A stretch of DNA of 64,000 nt from Hyphomonadaceae bacterium UKL13-1 (lineage in GTDB: Bacteria > Pseudomonadota > Alphaproteobacteria > Caulobacterales > Aquidulcibacteraceae): positions 826,001 to 890,000 of the forward strand of contig CP012156.1 in assembly GCA_001602435.1 (NCBI GenBank), given 5' to 3'. A program made the position numbers and the translations under genes. The notes beneath the pieces were generated by a model. That model did no database searches, had not been told where the DNA came from, and was given only the letters and a program-made list of their open reading frames with translations. This document shows positions 52,393 to 62,539 of the stretch, in pieces (positions within the stretch are counted from its first letter, which is position 1; each line of letters begins with the position of its first letter).

Positions 52393-54567
52393 ATGACGAC
52401 ACGACGGACATTACTGGCGGGCGCTGGTGCGGTCGCAGGGGCAGGTTTCATCGGCTTTCAGCCAGCTTTGGCGGCAATTCGCCCACCAGTCGCGCGTGTT
52501 GAACCCGTCGTGATGAGCCGTTTTGGAATTACCACAACCGACCCTTACCGCTGGATGGAAAACCCAAAGGATCCCGATTGGCTGCCTTATGCCAAAGGAC
52601 AGGGTGCCTATGCCCGTCATGTTTTGGATAGGATTCCCGGACGTGGCGCCCTTGAGAAGCGCATTTCTGGCTTGTCGGGTGGGACTGAAGCGGTCAGGGA
52701 AATTCAGCGCGCCGGTGATAATTTATTTCTAACTGTCCGCCCCGCTGGGGCCAGTACGATCCGCCTTGAAGTTAAAGGCCCGGACGGCAATCGCCGTGTC
52801 CTTTTGGATCCTAATTTGATGAAGGGCGAGGATGGGGTCCATATCTCGATTGACTGGTGGCGCGCCTCTCCAGACGGTGCCTATGTTGTTTATGGCTCCT
52901 CCCCCGCGGGATCAGAAGAATCTGTTGGGCGCATCATTCGGGTAGCCGATGGTATCACTTTAAGGGAAACATTTCAGCGCGCTTTGTTTGGGCCAGCGCT
53001 ATGGCTGCCAGATTCATCAGGATTCTTTCTCAATCGGCTGTCCGACAAGTCGGTGCCAGGCTCGCCAGAATACTTCATGAAGTCTGTCTGCTGGCTCCAC
53101 AAACTGGGCCAAGATCCCAAGGACGATCTAAACGTCGCGACTTATGGTCTCAACAAAGTTTTGGACCTGACTGAAGTCGAAGTGCCGATCATTTTCCCCA
53201 GTGATGATTCAAAATTTGCACTCTTACTGGGCGTTGATGGGGTTCGCCGCGAAGTCAGCATTTGGAGTGCCTCCCTCGATGGGATAGTGGCTGGCAGTCC
53301 AGCTTGGACGAAGATCTGCGCGCAAAATGATAAGATCACAGGTTACGCGCTTTCCGGCTCGACACTTTATCTTATCTCGGAGAAGGAGAGCCCTCTGGGG
53401 CGGGTCGTGGCAATAGACCTTGAGATCCCTAAATTGGTGAACGCGAAGGAAGTTGTGCCAGCTAGCAAAAACCCGATTGAGGGCATAGGCGTTGCCTCAG
53501 ATGGGCTTTATATCCAGATCATGGACGGCGGCCCTCAGGGGCTTCGTAGGCTGAGCAAGAATGGCGAGCTTTCCGACGTCAAAATGCCTTTTGAAGCAGG
53601 AATTTACGCAATTTTTGGCAACGTAAACCGCCCGGGAATTGATATGGTCCTAGGGGGATGGCTGCAACATCGCGGAATTTGGAACTATAGCCCCGATACC
53701 GACACTTTCTCGGATACCGGGTTGTCGCCAACGCCCAACATTGATCTGACGCCCTTTGAAAGTAAGCGCTACCTCGCCAAGGCCAAAGACGGGACGCAAA
53801 TCCCCTATGTGGTCATATCGGCCAAGAATGCGACCAAGCGCGGCCCAGCACCTTGTTTGGCAGACGCCTATGGCGCGTACCAGATTTCGAACACCCCCTT
53901 TCTCAATTTACGCTGGCTCGCCATGATGGAACAGGGCGGCATCTTTATGTTCGCCAGTGTGCGCGGCGGTGGAGATTACGGACGGCCTTGGTACGAAGCC
54001 GGCAAGAAGGCGACTAAGTTTAATACTTGGAATGATTACATCGCCTGTTGCGAAGATATGATCGCACGTGGCCTGACCAGTCCATCAAAGTTGACGATCA
54101 AGGGCACGTCGGCCGGCGGCATCGCAGTTGGTCGTGCCATGACAACCCGACCAGACCTATTCGCAGGCGTGATTTGTGATGTGGGGTCAATGAACAGCTC
54201 GCGGACCGAAGTCGAGCAGAATGGACCCGGCAATTTCCCAGAATTTGGCGATCCCTCGGTGGCCGAGGATTATCGTAACCTAGTCGGCATGGACACCTAT
54301 CTTAATGTGAAAGACGACATCGCCTATCCAGCGGTGATGGTGATAACAGGTGCGACGGATCCTCGTGTCGCGCCCTATCATGGCGCCAAGCTTGCCGCCC
54401 GTCTGCAAGCGCTCCCCAAGCAGAAAAAGCCTGTCCTGATGCGCGTTACCTTTGATGAGGGTCATGGCATCGGCTCCACACGGGAGCAGATAGACTCAAA
54501 ATCGGCGGATGAATATGCCTTCACCCTCTGGCGGGCCGGGGTGCCGGGCTTCCAACCCCGCGCCTAA
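52393..54567 (+). CDS. Exported prolyl oligopeptidase family protease (S9A)
   Basis: The 724-residue enzyme has a Tat-type signal (TTRRTLLAGAGAVAGAG, cleavage near ALA), a beta-propeller region (about 70-440) and a C-terminal hydrolase domain with the nucleophile S573 in KGTSAGG, an aspartate in GATDPRV and H in DEGHG. These give a full catalytic triad. It cleaves short proline-containing peptides, here in the periplasm. GGAG lies six bases before the ATG; the GTG at 52381 is on the other side of that site. It is divergent from prmC and close to the TonB receptor. Confidence 0.9.
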   Translation: MTTRRTLLAGAGAVAGAGFIGFQPALAAIRPPVARVEPVVMSRFGITTTDPYRWMENPKDPDWLPYAKGQGAYARHVLDRIPGRGALEKRISGLSGGTEAVREIQRAGDNLFLTVRPAGASTIRLEVKGPDGNRRVLLDPNLMKGEDGVHISIDWWRASPDGAYVVYGSSPAGSEESVGRIIRVADGITLRETFQRALFGPALWLPDSSGFFLNRLSDKSVPGSPEYFMKSVCWLHKLGQDPKDDLNVATYGLNKVLDLTEVEVPIIFPSDDSKFALLLGVDGVRREVSIWSASLDGIVAGSPAWTKICAQNDKITGYALSGSTLYLISEKESPLGRVVAIDLEIPKLVNAKEVVPASKNPIEGIGVASDGLYIQIMDGGPQGLRRLSKNGELSDVKMPFEAGIYAIFGNVNRPGIDMVLGGWLQHRGIWNYSPDTDTFSDTGLSPTPNIDLTPFESKRYLAKAKDGTQIPYVVISAKNATKRGPAPCLADAYGAYQISNTPFLNLRWLAMMEQGGIFMFASVRGGGDYGRPWYEAGKKATKFNTWNDYIACCEDMIARGLTSPSKLTIKGTSAGGIAVGRAMTTRPDLFAGVICDVGSMNSSRTEVEQNGPGNFPEFGDPSVAEDYRNLVGMDTYLNVKDDIAYPAVMVITGATDPRVAPYHGAKLAARLQALPKQKKPVLMRVTFDEGHGIGSTREQIDSKSADEYAFTLWRAGVPGFQPRA

Positions 54568-54628
54568 GCTTCTCGCGTAATCCTGTTATCAAGCTTCGCT
54601 GACTGCACTTTTTTCGCCTCGGCACCTG

Positions 54629-54657
54629 TTGACAGGCGGAAGGGGCATCCCTACCTG
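54629..54657 (+). promoter_or_regulatory. groES promoter (sigma70/sigma32-like)
   Basis: TTGACA (54629-54634) is followed after 17 bases by TACCTG (54652-54657), preceded by ATCCC, which recalls heat-shock -10 regions (CCCTAT-like). It lies ten bases upstream of the CIRCE element, so both HrcA and a heat-shock sigma factor may act here. Confidence 0.5.
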
Positions 54658-54666
54658 AACGCTGTG

Positions 54667-54693
54667 TTAGCAGTCGGGCAGGGTGAGTGCTAA
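54667..54693. promoter_or_regulatory. CIRCE operator for HrcA
   Basis: TTAGCAGTC (54667-54675), nine bases, then GAGTGCTAA (54685-54693). This matches the CIRCE consensus TTAGCACTC-N9-GAGTGCTAA with one mismatch (C to G). It precedes groES by 71 bases. Confidence 0.95.
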
Positions 54694-54764
54694 AGCACGC
54701 CGCCCGTCCGATTGGCCGACACTGATTTTCTTAAACCTGACAATCCTCAAAGGGAGCAAGTCAA

Positions 54765-55055
54765 ATGGCATTTCGTCCGCTTGGCGATCGCGTGCTGGTA
54801 AAGCGCGTTGAAGAAGAAACCAAAACCAAAGGCGGGATCATCATCCCAGACACCGCTAAAGAAAAGCCACAAGAAGGCGAAGTCGTTGCGGTTGGCCCTG
54901 GTGCCCGCGACGAAGACGGCGAGCGCATCGCGATGGACCTGAAGGTCGGCGACCGCATCTTGTTCGGCAAATGGTCTGGCACGGAAGTGAAGATCGACGG
55001 CGATGACCTTCTGATCATGAAGGAAAGCGACGTCATGGGCGTCCTCGAATCCTAA
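54765..55055 (+). CDS. groES: Co-chaperonin GroES
   Basis: A 96-residue co-chaperonin that caps GroEL. It has [44 protein letters not shown] (short parts: [12 protein letters not shown] and [16 protein letters not shown], the latter being the mobile loop) and ends in [14 protein letters not shown] is ten bases before the ATG. It is controlled by the CIRCE element and is 36 bases before groEL. Confidence 0.98.
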   Translation: MAFRPLGDRVLVKRVEEETKTKGGIIIPDTAKEKPQEGEVVAVGPGARDEDGERIAMDLKVGDRILFGKWSGTEVKIDGDDLLIMKESDVMGVLES

Positions 55056-55079
55056 TTCTTCCTCCTCTTTAAATTCTGA

Positions 55080-56830
<1,751 letters not shown>

Positions 56831-56846
56831 TCGTCAAATTCAAACG

Positions 56847-56876
56847 AGCGCGGTCCGGCAACGGGCCGCGCTTTTT
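56847..56876 (+). terminator. Terminator of groESL
   Basis: AGCGCGGTCCG (56847-56857) pairs with CGGGCCGCGCT (56862-56872) with one wobble, loop GCAA, and is followed by TTTTT. A standard terminator lying beyond the palindrome cluster. Confidence 0.9.
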
Positions 56877-57154
56877 GATGGGTGAATGGGAGCGCGCAGC
56901 ATAAGCTGCGCAAAGTCGTCGAAGCAAAGGCAAGGCCATTGCTGTACGCTCGTCTTTACAACGTTGACACTTCCTTTGTTCAGGATTTGTAATGCGTCTG
57001 AGCGAAGCTAAAGGCTGGCATTCCAAGACTGAGAATTTGCCTTTAAGTTTGTATTGAGTGAAAGAAATGGCAGCGTGCGGCTCGTGCCACGCCATTTCCT
57101 CAAATGCGCAGCTAGTTCTGCGCGCTCCAATTGAAACGTACCGAAGGAATCACG
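56877..57154 (+). promoter_or_regulatory. Possible promoter and structured leader before DUF2269
   Basis: TTGACA (56964-56969) with a 17-base spacer to TTGTAA (56987-56992) could start a transcript near 57000. The leader would fold into a hairpin of GAAATGG/CCATTTC plus CGTG/CACG (57064-57098, three-base bulge) and a second of GCGCAG/CTGCGC (57106-57123). Another hairpin, GCGCAGC/GCTGCGC, is at 56894-56911. No known RNA family was recognised. Confidence 0.4.
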
Positions 57155-57628
57155 TTGAATCCCACCCTCTACCAAACCCTCGTCTACGCACACATCTTGG
57201 GTGTGATCCTGCTTGCCGGAAACATCACGATCACGGCGTTTTGGAAGGTGTTGGCGGATATGACCAAAGACGCCAAACAGATTGCATTTGCCAATCGCGC
57301 TGTCATCATCGCTGACTGGTTGTTCACCCTGCCGGGTATCGTGCTGACCTTGGTTGGGGGAATTGGAATATCACTGATGGGGCAATGGCCACTCTTTGAG
57401 GTTTCATGGTTAAGTTGGAGCGTATTCTGGTTTGTTGTGGCCGGAGTACTCTGGATGGTCTTCTTAATCCCGCTCCAAATCCGTCAGAGCAGGGCTGCAA
57501 AGCTCTTCGCAGAAACAGGGGACATCCCCGATAGTTATTGGCGCGACGCAAGATGGTGGATTACGATTGGCTTGATTGCGACCGTACCCTTATTGATCAT
57601 TCTCTATTTGATGGTGTTCAAACCTTAG
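57155..57628 (+). CDS. DUF2269 family membrane protein
   Basis: The 157-residue protein has four membrane helices and the family features YAHILGVILLAGNI at the N-terminus and AKLFAETGDIPDSYWRDARWWITIGLIA near the end. Function unknown. I chose TTG at 57155, which has AAGGAA five bases upstream; a TTG eight codons earlier overlaps no binding site and gives a charged N-terminus. A possible structured leader precedes it. Confidence 0.8.
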   Translation: MNPTLYQTLVYAHILGVILLAGNITITAFWKVLADMTKDAKQIAFANRAVIIADWLFTLPGIVLTLVGGIGISLMGQWPLFEVSWLSWSVFWFVVAGVLWMVFLIPLQIRQSRAAKLFAETGDIPDSYWRDARWWITIGLIATVPLLIILYLMVFKP

Positions 57629-57743
57629 AAGCAGCGCCTTAATCCGGCGCGCAATGGGCACTGCCTAGCATCACCCCAAAACCGCTATCTTTGCAAACCC
57701 CTTCAATCCGGTTAGGTCTGAAAGCGTTCGGGGAGTAAAACAA

Positions 57744-58133
57744 ATGAAAACAATCGTACGCGGCCTGGTCCTTGTCTTGGGCCTCTTTAATCTCGTCATT
57801 GGGCTGGGCTTTTTGCTGCAGCCTGCCAAATTGGCTGCGGCCTTCTTTTTGTCGCCAGTCGGCACCCAAGGCCTTGCCACCATTCGAGCTGATTTCACGG
57901 GCTTCTTTATTGGGGCATCCTTGTTCGCGCTTTATGGCGCTTGGAAGATGCGGGCGGATGCCTTGCTGGTGCCTATGGTCATGCTTGGCCTTGCCTTGAC
58001 TGGGCGTTTTGTGAGTCTGGCGCTCGATGGCTTCGCCCCGACTGCTCCAGCTCCTATGGTCATTGAAGTGATTATGTTGGCGATTTTGTTCGCCGGCTAC
58101 CGCGCATTCCAACCGGTCAGCAAGTCGGCTTGA
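57744..58133 (+). CDS. DUF4345-like four-helix membrane protein
   Basis: The 129-residue protein has four membrane helices (about 5-25, 50-68, 73-92, 103-122). IRADFTGFFIGASLFALYGAW between helices 1 and 2 and GRFVSLALDG resemble the DUF4345 family. No function is known. It starts 115 bases after DUF2269 and is followed by a long GC-rich hairpin (58165-58200). Confidence 0.72.
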   Translation: MKTIVRGLVLVLGLFNLVIGLGFLLQPAKLAAAFFLSPVGTQGLATIRADFTGFFIGASLFALYGAWKMRADALLVPMVMLGLALTGRFVSLALDGFAPTAPAPMVIEVIMLAILFAGYRAFQPVSKSA

Positions 58134-58164
58134 GATTGTCCCACCCTGTCGGCTTGGACAGGCT

Positions 58165-58200
58165 GACGGGGGGATAGTTTCTCGTTCATCCTCCCCCGTC
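58165..58200. terminator. GC-rich hairpin, possible transcription stop
   Basis: GACGGGGG plus GAT pairs with ATC plus CCCCCGTC, with a two-base bulge, around a 12-base loop. No T-run follows, so it may be a Rho-aided or attenuating stem rather than a classic terminator. Confidence 0.4.
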
Positions 58201-58241
58201 TCGGCACATGCCAATCTTGGCGCATTGACCGAGGTGGGACG

Positions 58242-58595
58242 ATGATGAAACCAGTTGAGAAATACCAGTTAGACTGTGCACGGGCTCGCTTTGCCTGCGA
58301 TGCCGCGGCCTTCGCTTTAGGGATAAGTGTCGATTTGTTGGTACCTGATCGTGGGACGGCCCCACACGCCTTTGCGCGTCAGGTTGCAATGTATTTGACC
58401 CACATTGCCTTCGGCATGAGCCTGCATCGGGTTGCGGTTGCCTTTGGCCGCGACCGTTCAACGGTGGCCTATGCCTGTCATTTGATCGAGGACCGGCGCG
58501 ATGATCCAAAGGTGGATGATATGCTCGATCAACTCGAAGCAGCTTTACGGGCGGCCCCAGCCCCGCGACTGGTGTTTGAACGAAAGGCTGCCTAA
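58242..58595 (+). CDS. Stand-alone DnaA domain-IV-like DNA-binding protein
   Basis: The 117-residue protein consists of one helix-turn-helix domain like the C-terminal DNA-binding domain IV of DnaA. The DnaA signature helix appears as VAVAFGRDRSTVAYACHLIE (about 65-84), with RQVAMYLTHIAFGMSLHRV before it. The AAA+ ATPase part of DnaA is absent. It could bind DnaA boxes and compete with or assist DnaA, or regulate genes. GAGGTGG precedes the double ATG. Its end overlaps the convergent sufE gene by four bases. Confidence 0.85.
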   Translation: MMKPVEKYQLDCARARFACDAAAFALGISVDLLVPDRGTAPHAFARQVAMYLTHIAFGMSLHRVAVAFGRDRSTVAYACHLIEDRRDDPKVDDMLDQLEAALRAAPAPRLVFERKAA

Positions 58596-59023
58596 ACTTG
58601 CGACGCAGCTAGTGCATCCCGCGCCACGTCGTGCATGCGCTGCGCCATTGCTTTGAGGCCGTTGGAACGCTGCGGCGTGAGTGCATCACCCAGACCTAAA
58701 GCTTGAAAGGCAGTTTGGGCGTCTAGGGCCAGAATCTCTGCGGGGAGACGACCTGAATAGAGACGCACCAAAATCGCTAAAAGACCTTGCACGATGGCCG
58801 CGTCTGACTGGCCCCGAAACTCGACCAAACCAGTGTCCGGTGCTGCGGCAGACACAAGCCAGACTTGGCTGGCACAGCCCCGCACTTTGGCGATCTCCAC
58901 CCGCTCGCTCTCCGCCAATGGTGGCAATGTGCGGCCAAGGTCGATCACATAGCGATACCGTTCCTCCCAATCGTCTAGGAAGGAGAATTCTTCGATTAGT
59001 TCTTCAAGACGTGGATCATTCAT
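58592..59023 (-). CDS. sufE: SufE cysteine desulfuration protein
   Basis: The 143-residue protein accepts sulfur from SufS for iron-sulfur cluster assembly. The active cysteine is C50 in VRGCASQVWL, and the FSFLDDWEERYRYVIDLGR segment is standard. I chose ATG 59023, which gives the conserved N-terminus NDPRLEELIEEF; an earlier start adds 15 residues without similarity. The rest of the suf operon is not nearby. Confidence 0.92.
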   Translation of the reverse strand: MNDPRLEELIEEFSFLDDWEERYRYVIDLGRTLPPLAESERVEIAKVRGCASQVWLVSAAAPDTGLVEFRGQSDAAIVQGLLAILVRLYSGRLPAEILALDAQTAFQALGLGDALTPQRSNGLKAMAQRMHDVARDALAASQV

Positions 59024-59030
59024 GGTCAAT

Positions 59031-60140
59031 CTAACGAACTGTTTTAGCCATGCATTTGGCGATTTCACCTAAAGGATGTTCAGCCAAGCAGAAAGAGCGT
59101 TCATAGGGCTGTTTTGTGGCTGCGTTGCACATTTGCATGTTCAATCGTGAGGAGTTCACGCAGCTCACAAGGCGGGGATCACGCATCAAGGCTTCGGTGT
59201 CTTCTTTGCGGTCGACAGGCCCGCCAATGGCTGACAGAGCCGCGAGCGAGACCATCCGATCAATCGGCGACCAAGCGCGAATTGGCTCTGCAAAGGTTAC
59301 GCCATCGCGTGCGGTTTGGTTTGTCAGCCGCACACTACGCTGAATGGAGGTAGCGCGCGCTTGCGTCGTTTGAGGGGAGACGCTGGCTTCTGGCAACGCA
59401 GACAAAGTAATCGCTGCCTCGGTCGCCGGGACTGGGGCGACCAGAGTGCGCAGCGCCGCATTGCGAGCCTTTGAGTCAGATGTACTGACTTTTGCCCACG
59501 CATATTTCTGCCAATCATAAGCCGCCTGTTTGAAGGCGTCGCCTTCTTCTTGGATTTTGGCGGCATCAGCCAGAATGGCGCGTGCGGCCAATTGAGCGGC
59601 TTGCTCGCCACCGGGCAAACTCCGCGCAAATGCGATTTCGGTGCGCAGTTTGGCGATCAAAGCATCGCGGCCTATTCGCGCTTCTAGCTTACGCACTTCA
59701 CTCACAAATTCGTCCTGCGTCGCGGCCCAAGCAGCGCCATAGGCAACCACGCCTAAGGCCAATCGGTCTGAATTCAAATGGCGGGCAATACGCTCGGTGG
59801 AAAGGGTGAGGGCGCGGCCCGTTGTGATGGAGCCAATCGTTAGCGCTTCAACGTCAGCCGCGTAGGACGCATATAGGGCTGCATGGGCACCAAGCGTATT
59901 CGCACCAGGCGGAATCGCAAGGCCTGCAAGTACGCCTGGCGTCGTAGGGACCGCTTTGGCCACAGGCGCTTTAGAGGCGGGAGCCTTTTTCGCAGCGGCT
60001 TTGCGGGCAGGCGCCTTCTTGGCGGTAGCTTTTGTAGCGCTGGCTTTCGGACGTTGTTGTGCTGAGGCATCCACGCTGATGGCTAGACCTGCACTGACAA
60101 ACAGTGTCGCAACGGCACATGCGAGCCACTTTTTGCTCAT
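59031..60140 (-). CDS. Exported protein with lysine/alanine-rich tail, unknown function
   Basis: The 369-residue protein has a signal peptide (cleavage near ASAQQ, residue 28) followed by a histone-H1-like stretch of AKKAP/ARKAA repeats (about 31-66). The rest (70-369) is helical and alanine-rich with four cysteines near the C-terminus (in SCVNSS, MCNAAT, SFCLAE and KCMAKT) that may form two disulfides. I know no family for it. The basic stretch, once exported, may bind peptidoglycan, LPS or DNA. GGAG precedes the ATG; its stop is seven bases from the sufE start. Confidence 0.78.
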   Translation of the reverse strand: MSKKWLACAVATLFVSAGLAISVDASAQQRPKASATKATAKKAPARKAAAKKAPASKAPVAKAVPTTPGVLAGLAIPPGANTLGAHAALYASYAADVEALTIGSITTGRALTLSTERIARHLNSDRLALGVVAYGAAWAATQDEFVSEVRKLEARIGRDALIAKLRTEIAFARSLPGGEQAAQLAARAILADAAKIQEEGDAFKQAAYDWQKYAWAKVSTSDSKARNAALRTLVAPVPATEAAITLSALPEASVSPQTTQARATSIQRSVRLTNQTARDGVTFAEPIRAWSPIDRMVSLAALSAIGGPVDRKEDTEALMRDPRLVSCVNSSRLNMQMCNAATKQPYERSFCLAEHPLGEIAKCMAKTVR

Positions 60141-60292
60141 TTCAATCTCCTATAGGCACCCCACTGCCTGCACTTACACCTTATGACAGAGGGTGTCTGA
60201 ATAAATCACAACCAAGATGACGCAAAACATCAAAACTTCACCTCTCACGCGAACTGACGCGACTTTAGAATGCCCGTCAGTTACAAGCGCAT

Positions 60293-61660
60293 GTGGACGC
60301 GACGCAACACTCAGATTTGGCTGATTCTAAAGGCAGCGCTAAGGCTTGGTCCGTATCGGACCAAAAGCTAACCCATGCGCAATGGGCCAGTGGCAGCAGC
60401 GCAGCTTTCTCAGCGCTGGCGTTAGCTTACGCCATTTGGCTGACAGAGCCACGTTTGATGTTTGGTCTGTCATGTGTTGCTGTTTGCACCATGGTGGCGT
60501 TTTTGGTCACGTCTTACACCAATCAAGCAAGACAGGCAGTGATCATTCCCGTCTTGTGGGCTGGGGCCGCTCTGGGCCTTGGGAGTCTTGATGGCGGGAC
60601 CACAGGCCTCGCTTTTGCTGCGGTGATTTGGCCGTTGTTGGGAGCGGGCGCGGCTGGCATCGCGCTCATTAACGGCATTTCGGCCAGCCTTTGTGTGACG
60701 GCTACACTGCTGTTTCTGACCCCGCTCCTGCCAGCTGGGCCCGCCTTTGCGGCAAGTTCTTGGGTGCCGATGATCCCAAAATTTTTGGTCATTTGGATCA
60801 GCGCCGTCTTGGCTTTGGCCATTTGTGGACGGGCGGGTGGGGTAATCGCGAAGGTACGTCAGGCGTCGCGCGATCAGGCAAAACAGGCCTTCGATAGCCG
60901 GGACGCTGCTCAAGCTGAAACCCGTATTGCCCAAGCTGAAACCCAAGACCGTGCGAGATTCATGGCGGAGATGAGCCACGAAATTCGTACGCCACTCAAT
61001 GCGATACTGGGTTTCGCTGATACGATGCGTGAAGGTATCTTTGGCCCACTTCCCAAAGGCTATGAGGATTATCCGGGCTTGATCCATACCAGCGGCAGCC
61101 ATTTGCTCGACTTGGTTTCAGACTTGCTGGATATCTCAAAAATTGAGGCAGGCCGCTATGAAGTCCGTCTTGAAGATATTCGTCTAGACCAATTTTTGTT
61201 TGAGGCCACCGCCTTGTCCAGTGGGGCAGCGCGCTCTGCCGGCGTGCAGATCCGTCATGAAGTTGGCCTTCCTGTGACCGTGCGCGGCGATGCGCGCGCC
61301 ATGCGCCAGATTGCCTTCAACCTGCTCTCCAACGCGATTAAGTTCACCCCAAAGGACGGTACAATCACCCTGCGCATCCGTCCCGATCAGGCGTCCAATC
61401 AAGCCATTTTGGAAATCGCGGATGACGGGGCTGGGATCAGCCCGGCTGACCTAGCGCGGATTGGCCAGCCTTGGGCGCAAGGCGACAATCAAAGTCGTGC
61501 CAATAGTCGTGTGGTGCGCAGTTCCGGTCTGGGCTTGGCAGTCGTCAAGCGGCTAACCGAGTTGCAGGGCGGACGCTTCTGGTTGGAAAGTACCTTGGGA
61601 CAAGGGACCACAGCAAAAGTGAGTTTGCCCTTTGCCAATCTGGATCAACCAACAGCTTAA
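60293..61660 (+). CDS. Membrane histidine kinase resembling DivJ
   Basis: The 455-residue kinase has five or six membrane helices (about 35-178) without a large periplasmic domain, a coiled linker (AQAETRIAQAETQDRA), phosphoacceptor H229 in MAEMSHEIRTPLNAILGFADTM, and a HATPase domain (NLLSNAIKFT, DDGAGIS, GLGLAVVKRL). The GPLPKGYEDYPGLIHTSGSHLLDLVSDLLDISKIEAGRYE region (in part) closely recalls DivJ of Caulobacter and PleC-type kinases of cell-cycle control. The start is GTG at 60293. Assignment to DivJ is by memory and topology. Confidence 0.75.
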   Translation: MDATQHSDLADSKGSAKAWSVSDQKLTHAQWASGSSAAFSALALAYAIWLTEPRLMFGLSCVAVCTMVAFLVTSYTNQARQAVIIPVLWAGAALGLGSLDGGTTGLAFAAVIWPLLGAGAAGIALINGISASLCVTATLLFLTPLLPAGPAFAASSWVPMIPKFLVIWISAVLALAICGRAGGVIAKVRQASRDQAKQAFDSRDAAQAETRIAQAETQDRARFMAEMSHEIRTPLNAILGFADTMREGIFGPLPKGYEDYPGLIHTSGSHLLDLVSDLLDISKIEAGRYEVRLEDIRLDQFLFEATALSSGAARSAGVQIRHEVGLPVTVRGDARAMRQIAFNLLSNAIKFTPKDGTITLRIRPDQASNQAILEIADDGAGISPADLARIGQPWAQGDNQSRANSRVVRSSGLGLAVVKRLTELQGGRFWLESTLGQGTTAKVSLPFANLDQPTA

Positions 61661-62481
61661 AATTCTGCGGCGAACGTAAAGGCAGCAACCAGATCGCCAA
61701 CTTCGACCAAGAGGCGGGTCACGGTTCCAGATCGGCTAGTGATCTCGATCTCAAATGTGTCGCGTGGGTCAGCATTCATTACCGCCCGCGTCGTCGCATC
61801 CGAGAAAACAAATAGAGTTCCCGCTCTTGGTTTAGACTCAACGCGCGCGCGCGTTGCCGCTGGCCGTCGTGAGGCGGCGACGTGAATGATCGTACCATTG
61901 CGCAAGGGCGGGGCTAATGTCCGACTTGGCTGAGGGGGGCCAAGCTTGGAGAGATCGCGCAAGAATAGCCGGGCGCCAGAGGCATCCATATCGGGTGTTT
62001 CGACCGCAAAGCTTAAGCCCGTTCCGCTGGCAATCAGGCCAGCGCGTGTGGCACTGCCCGTGTCTTGCACAGCCCGCCAGATGTCCTTGCCGCCTCGGTC
62101 GACCTTCCAACTTCGCACGAGACCTGAATAATTTCCCGTCAACTGAGCGCGCCAGCCCTTATGCGCTGCGATGATACGTTGGGCTTCGCTCTGAACGGCT
62201 GGATCGCGACAAGGCTTTGCCGCAGCGGCTGTTTTGGCCTGACCTGCAATCATATCCAAGCGCTGCGTACTTGACCCAGACCGCAAGGCCGCGCCTCGCG
62301 CTTGGGCTGTAAATCCTGCTAACGCCCGACGAGGACCGCTCTCCAAGAGCTGGCAGCGCTCATCAATGGCGCGCATCGCCATCCGTTCCGCATAGCTTCG
62401 CTCCAATCCATTCACTTGGGCATGGCTTGCGGCGGGTAGGACGAGCGCCAGACAAAAAATGACTCGATGAAATAAAATCAT
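61657..62481 (-). CDS. Exported hypothetical protein
   Basis: The 274-residue protein has a signal peptide (ILFHRVIFCLALVLPAASHA, cleavage about residue 21). The mature part has no recognised family; it contains two cysteines (43, 90) that could pair, and a C-terminal beta-rich part ending FTFAAEF. It overlaps the stop of the DivJ-like kinase by four bases, tail to tail. Expression as a separate minus-strand unit is likely. Confidence 0.72.
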   Translation of the reverse strand: MILFHRVIFCLALVLPAASHAQVNGLERSYAERMAMRAIDERCQLLESGPRRALAGFTAQARGAALRSGSSTQRLDMIAGQAKTAAAAKPCRDPAVQSEAQRIIAAHKGWRAQLTGNYSGLVRSWKVDRGGKDIWRAVQDTGSATRAGLIASGTGLSFAVETPDMDASGARLFLRDLSKLGPPQPSRTLAPPLRNGTIIHVAASRRPAATRARVESKPRAGTLFVFSDATTRAVMNADPRDTFEIEITSRSGTVTRLLVEVGDLVAAFTFAAEF

Positions 62482-62539
62482 AGGCCTTATCTACAGCGAC
62501 CTCTCTTTCACTTCGATTAAGCCCGGTGCAAACAAACTT

